Shown here: piece after piece, positions 61,907-64,000 of the stretch
Layout: every line of letters begins with the position of its first letter
Position numbering within the stretch: position 1 is the stretch's first letter
Origin: an uncultured Parabacteroides sp.
Lineage (GTDB): Bacteria > Bacteroidota > Bacteroidia > Bacteroidales > Tannerellaceae
Assembly: GCA_944325335.1 (NCBI GenBank)
Contig: CALUZR010000005.1
Location: forward strand, 32,340-96,339
DNA length: 64,000 nt
Direction: 5' to 3'
Notes under the pieces: model-generated
Told to the model about the DNA's origin: nothing
Seen by the model: only the letters and a program-made list of their open reading frames with translations
Databases searched by the model: none
Position numbers and translations under genes: made by a program

Positions 61907-63775
61907 ATGGATGATGATCAATTAATCCTGCATTCCGACCTCGCTTCGTATAGCGATGAAGACATCAAGACGCTCGATTGGATGGAGCACATCCGCCGGC
62001 GTCCGGGCATGTATATCGGGAAATTGGGCGATGGCAACTCGGCCGACGATGGCATTTACGTCCTTCTGAAAGAGGTGTTGGATAACTCCATCGACGAATA
62101 CATGATGGGATTCGGGAAGACGATCGAAGTCATAGTGGAAGAAGGAACCGTCTCCGTGCGCGATTATGGCCGAGGCATCCCACTGGGCAAAGTGGTAGAC
62201 GTATCGAGCAAAATGAACACCGGCGCGAAATACGATAGCAAGGCGTTCAAGAAATCCGTTGGCTTGAATGGCGTCGGTATCAAGGCGGTCAATGCCCTGA
62301 GTAGCTATTTCCTCATTACGAGCTATCGGGATGGAGAATGCAAACGGGTGGAATATAGCAAGGCGGTCATTACCGAAGAATGCGACATCCAACCGACCGA
62401 CGAACCGAATGGCACGTCCACTTATTTCATCCCCGATAAAGACATCTTCAAGAACTACGAATACAAGGATGAATTCATCGAACCCTTGTTGAAGAACTAT
62501 GTATTCCTCAACTCCGGCCTTACGATTCTTTATAACGGAAAGAAGTTCTACTCCCGCCATGGCTTGGTGGACTTATTGAACGAGAATATGACCACTGAGC
62601 CGCTCTATCCTATCATCCATCTGACAGGCGAGGATATCGAAGTGGTCATTACCCATAGCAACCAATATGGCGAAGAGTATTATTCTTTTGTCAACGGACA
62701 ACATACGACACAAGGCGGTACGCACCTCTCGGCCTTTAAGGAGGCTATCGGACGTGTAATAAAAGAATATTACAACAAGAACTTCGAATATGCCGATATC
62801 CGTGCGGGCATCGTGGCGGCTATCAGCATCAAGGTGGAAGAACCGGTGTTTGAAAGCCAGACGAAGACAAAGCTCGGTTCGAAAGACATGGGACCGGATG
62901 GTCCGACCGTGGCCAAGTTCATTAGCGATTTCCTCAAGAAGGAACTGGATAATTACCTGCATAAAGACGCGGAAACTTCGGATATCCTGCTCAAAAAAAT
63001 ACAGGATTCCGAAAAAGAACGTAAAGCGATTGCCGGTGTAACTAAATTAGCACGCGAACGGGCAAAGAAGGCGAATCTCCATAATAAGAAACTACGCGAT
63101 TGCCGTATCCATCTGAATGATTCGAAAGGAGATAAGACGGAAGAAACATGCATCTTCATCACCGAGGGCGATTCGGCCAGCGGTTCCATCACGAAAAGCC
63201 GCGATCCGAACTTCCAAGCCGTATTCAGCCTGCGTGGAAAGCCGCTTAATAGCTATGGCCTGACGAAGAAAATCGTCTACGAAAACGAGGAATTCAACCT
63301 CCTCCAAGCCGCATTGAATATCGAAGACGGATTGGACGGATTGCGCTATAATAAGGTGATTATCGCCACCGATGCCGATGTGGACGGGATGCATATCCGC
63401 CTCCTGCTCATCACCTTCTTTCTTCAATTCTTCCCCGACTTGATTAAGCAGAAGCATGTCTATATCCTCCAAACGCCGCTCTTCCGTGTGCGAAACCGGC
63501 AAAAGACGATTTATTGTTATAGCGAAGAGGAGAAGCAAACCGCGATCAAGGCATTGGGTAAGAATCCGGAAATCACCCGCTTCAAAGGATTGGGAGAGAT
63601 TTCGCCCGACGAGTTCCGCCATTTCATTGGCAAAGATATACGCCTCGACCTCGTCTCGATGAAAAAAGAGGATGCCGTCAAAGAGATGCTCGAATTTTAT
63701 ATGGGAAAGAATACGATGGAAAGGCAGAATTTCATCATCGACAACTTGGTGATTGAGGAAGATATCATCACGTGA
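61907..63775 (+). CDS. parE: DNA topoisomerase IV subunit B
   Basis: A 622-residue type IIA topoisomerase ATPase subunit. The GHKL ATP site is seen as [18 protein letters not shown] and [14 protein letters not shown]; the TOPRIM domain shows TEGDSASGS and [10 protein letters not shown]. Length is shorter than usual GyrB (about 650) and fits the ParE type of Bacteroidetes. It partners ParC to unlink daughter chromosomes; parC is not in the window. A 41-bp repeat array begins at its stop codon and runs off the end. Confidence 0.88.
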   Translation: MDDDQLILHSDLASYSDEDIKTLDWMEHIRRRPGMYIGKLGDGNSADDGIYVLLKEVLDNSIDEYMMGFGKTIEVIVEEGTVSVRDYGRGIPLGKVVDVSSKMNTGAKYDSKAFKKSVGLNGVGIKAVNALSSYFLITSYRDGECKRVEYSKAVITEECDIQPTDEPNGTSTYFIPDKDIFKNYEYKDEFIEPLLKNYVFLNSGLTILYNGKKFYSRHGLVDLLNENMTTEPLYPIIHLTGEDIEVVITHSNQYGEEYYSFVNGQHTTQGGTHLSAFKEAIGRVIKEYYNKNFEYADIRAGIVAAISIKVEEPVFESQTKTKLGSKDMGPDGPTVAKFISDFLKKELDNYLHKDAETSDILLKKIQDSEKERKAIAGVTKLARERAKKANLHNKKLRDCRIHLNDSKGDKTEETCIFITEGDSASGSITKSRDPNFQAVFSLRGKPLNSYGLTKKIVYENEEFNLLQAALNIEDGLDGLRYNKVIIATDADVDGMHIRLLLITFFLQFFPDLIKQKHVYILQTPLFRVRNRQKTIYCYSEEEKQTAIKALGKNPEITRFKGLGEISPDEFRHFIGKDIRLDLVSMKKEDAVKEMLEFYMGKNTMERQNFIIDNLVIEEDIIT

Positions 63776-64000
63776 CAAGCTGGAAACATTGTTTCTTGGG
63801 CCATGCAACGCTGCACGAAGCTGGAAACATTGTTTCTTGGGCCATGCAACGCTGCACGAAGCTGGAAACATTGTTTCTCGGACCATGCAACGCTGCACGA
63901 AGCTGGAAACATTGTTTCTCGGACCATGCAACGCTGCACGAAGCTGGAAACATTGTTTCTTGGGCCATGCAACGCTGCACGAAGCTGGAAACATTGTTTC
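63776..64000. repeat. 41-bp dyad array after parE, running off the window
   Basis: The word TGGAAACATTGTTTC begins at 63781, 63822, 63863, 63904, 63945 and 63986, always 41 bp apart. Each unit has two dyads, GAAACA-T-TGTTTC and a GCAACGCTGC-type one. Copies 1, 2 and 5 read TTGGGCC, copies 3 and 4 TCGGACC. The array starts right after the parE stop. Repetitive translations on the minus strand are not genes. Confidence 0.92.

Noticed and set aside
63092..63994. 300-residue minus-strand frame with repeated QRCM-type peptides, and two similar shorter frames
   Set aside because: It runs antisense through parE and across the 41-bp array; the repeated peptide is only the translation of the DNA repeat.

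Overview
The window is about 64 kb of a Bacteroidales chromosome, most likely Parabacteroides or a close Tannerellaceae relative (an inference from gene families and style, not a database match). Evidence seen: promoters have the Bacteroidetes -7 box TAnnTTTG; start codons mostly lack strong Shine-Dalgarno sequences; there are many lipoproteins, CarboxypepD-plug beta-barrel receptors, NVEALA peptides, a PorZ-like type IX secretion protein, DUF4292, DUF3109 and the large form of IspG. No tRNA, rRNA, transposase, phage gene or CRISPR array was found.

Layout. 1-3.4 kb: sialic acid operon (lyase, MFS transporter, periplasmic mutarotase). 3.5-4.1 kb: LOG-type phosphoribohydrolase. 4.3-20.5 kb: an accessory region. 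Its core is a probable seven-gene minus-strand operon that starts with a small NVEALA peptide and continues with two six-bladed propeller lipoproteins, a thioredoxin-like/DUF1573 lipoprotein, a transglutaminase-like lipoprotein, a signal peptidase I and an O-antigen-ligase/TPR membrane protein. Next to it lie a second NVEALA gene with two DNA-binding-type genes, two paralogous membrane-anchored winged-helix regulators, two more propeller lipoproteins, a DUF6941/DUF7689 cassette, and two copies of a structured, promoter-preceded non-coding element. I regard this as the best candidate for an undescribed system: a secreted Cys-containing peptide with its own processing and surface partners and a membrane sensor-regulator.

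20.8-32.7 kb: housekeeping (rpoN, membrane protein, gcvH, purE, ispG, dut, TPR/DUF4292/EnvC envelope operon, FKBP, glyS). 32.8-33.6 kb: PIN toxin-antitoxin pair between perfect 54-bp direct repeats. 34.2-47.5 kb: acyltransferase, PorZ-like protein, rdgB, transglutaminase lipoprotein, lactonase, MFS, MGMT, mtnA, DUF3109, gpmI. 47.6-48.0 kb: remnant of a nucleoside hydrolase. 48.2-55.7 kb: three related outer-membrane barrels, one broken by a frameshift, divergent from a histidine kinase/response regulator pair (55.8-57.9 kb). 58-64 kb: rnr, a GNAT-like protein and parE.

The second theme is non-coding. Gaps directly after stop codons, and some divergent promoter regions, carry arrays of short dyads that differ in sequence from locus to locus but repeat every 21-23 bp or 41-43 bp (two or four helical turns). 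At least eight loci show this. Separate dispersed palindrome families also occur, and one palindrome has become the first codons of ispG. Coordinates are read directly from the sequence; functions without a named motif are inferences.
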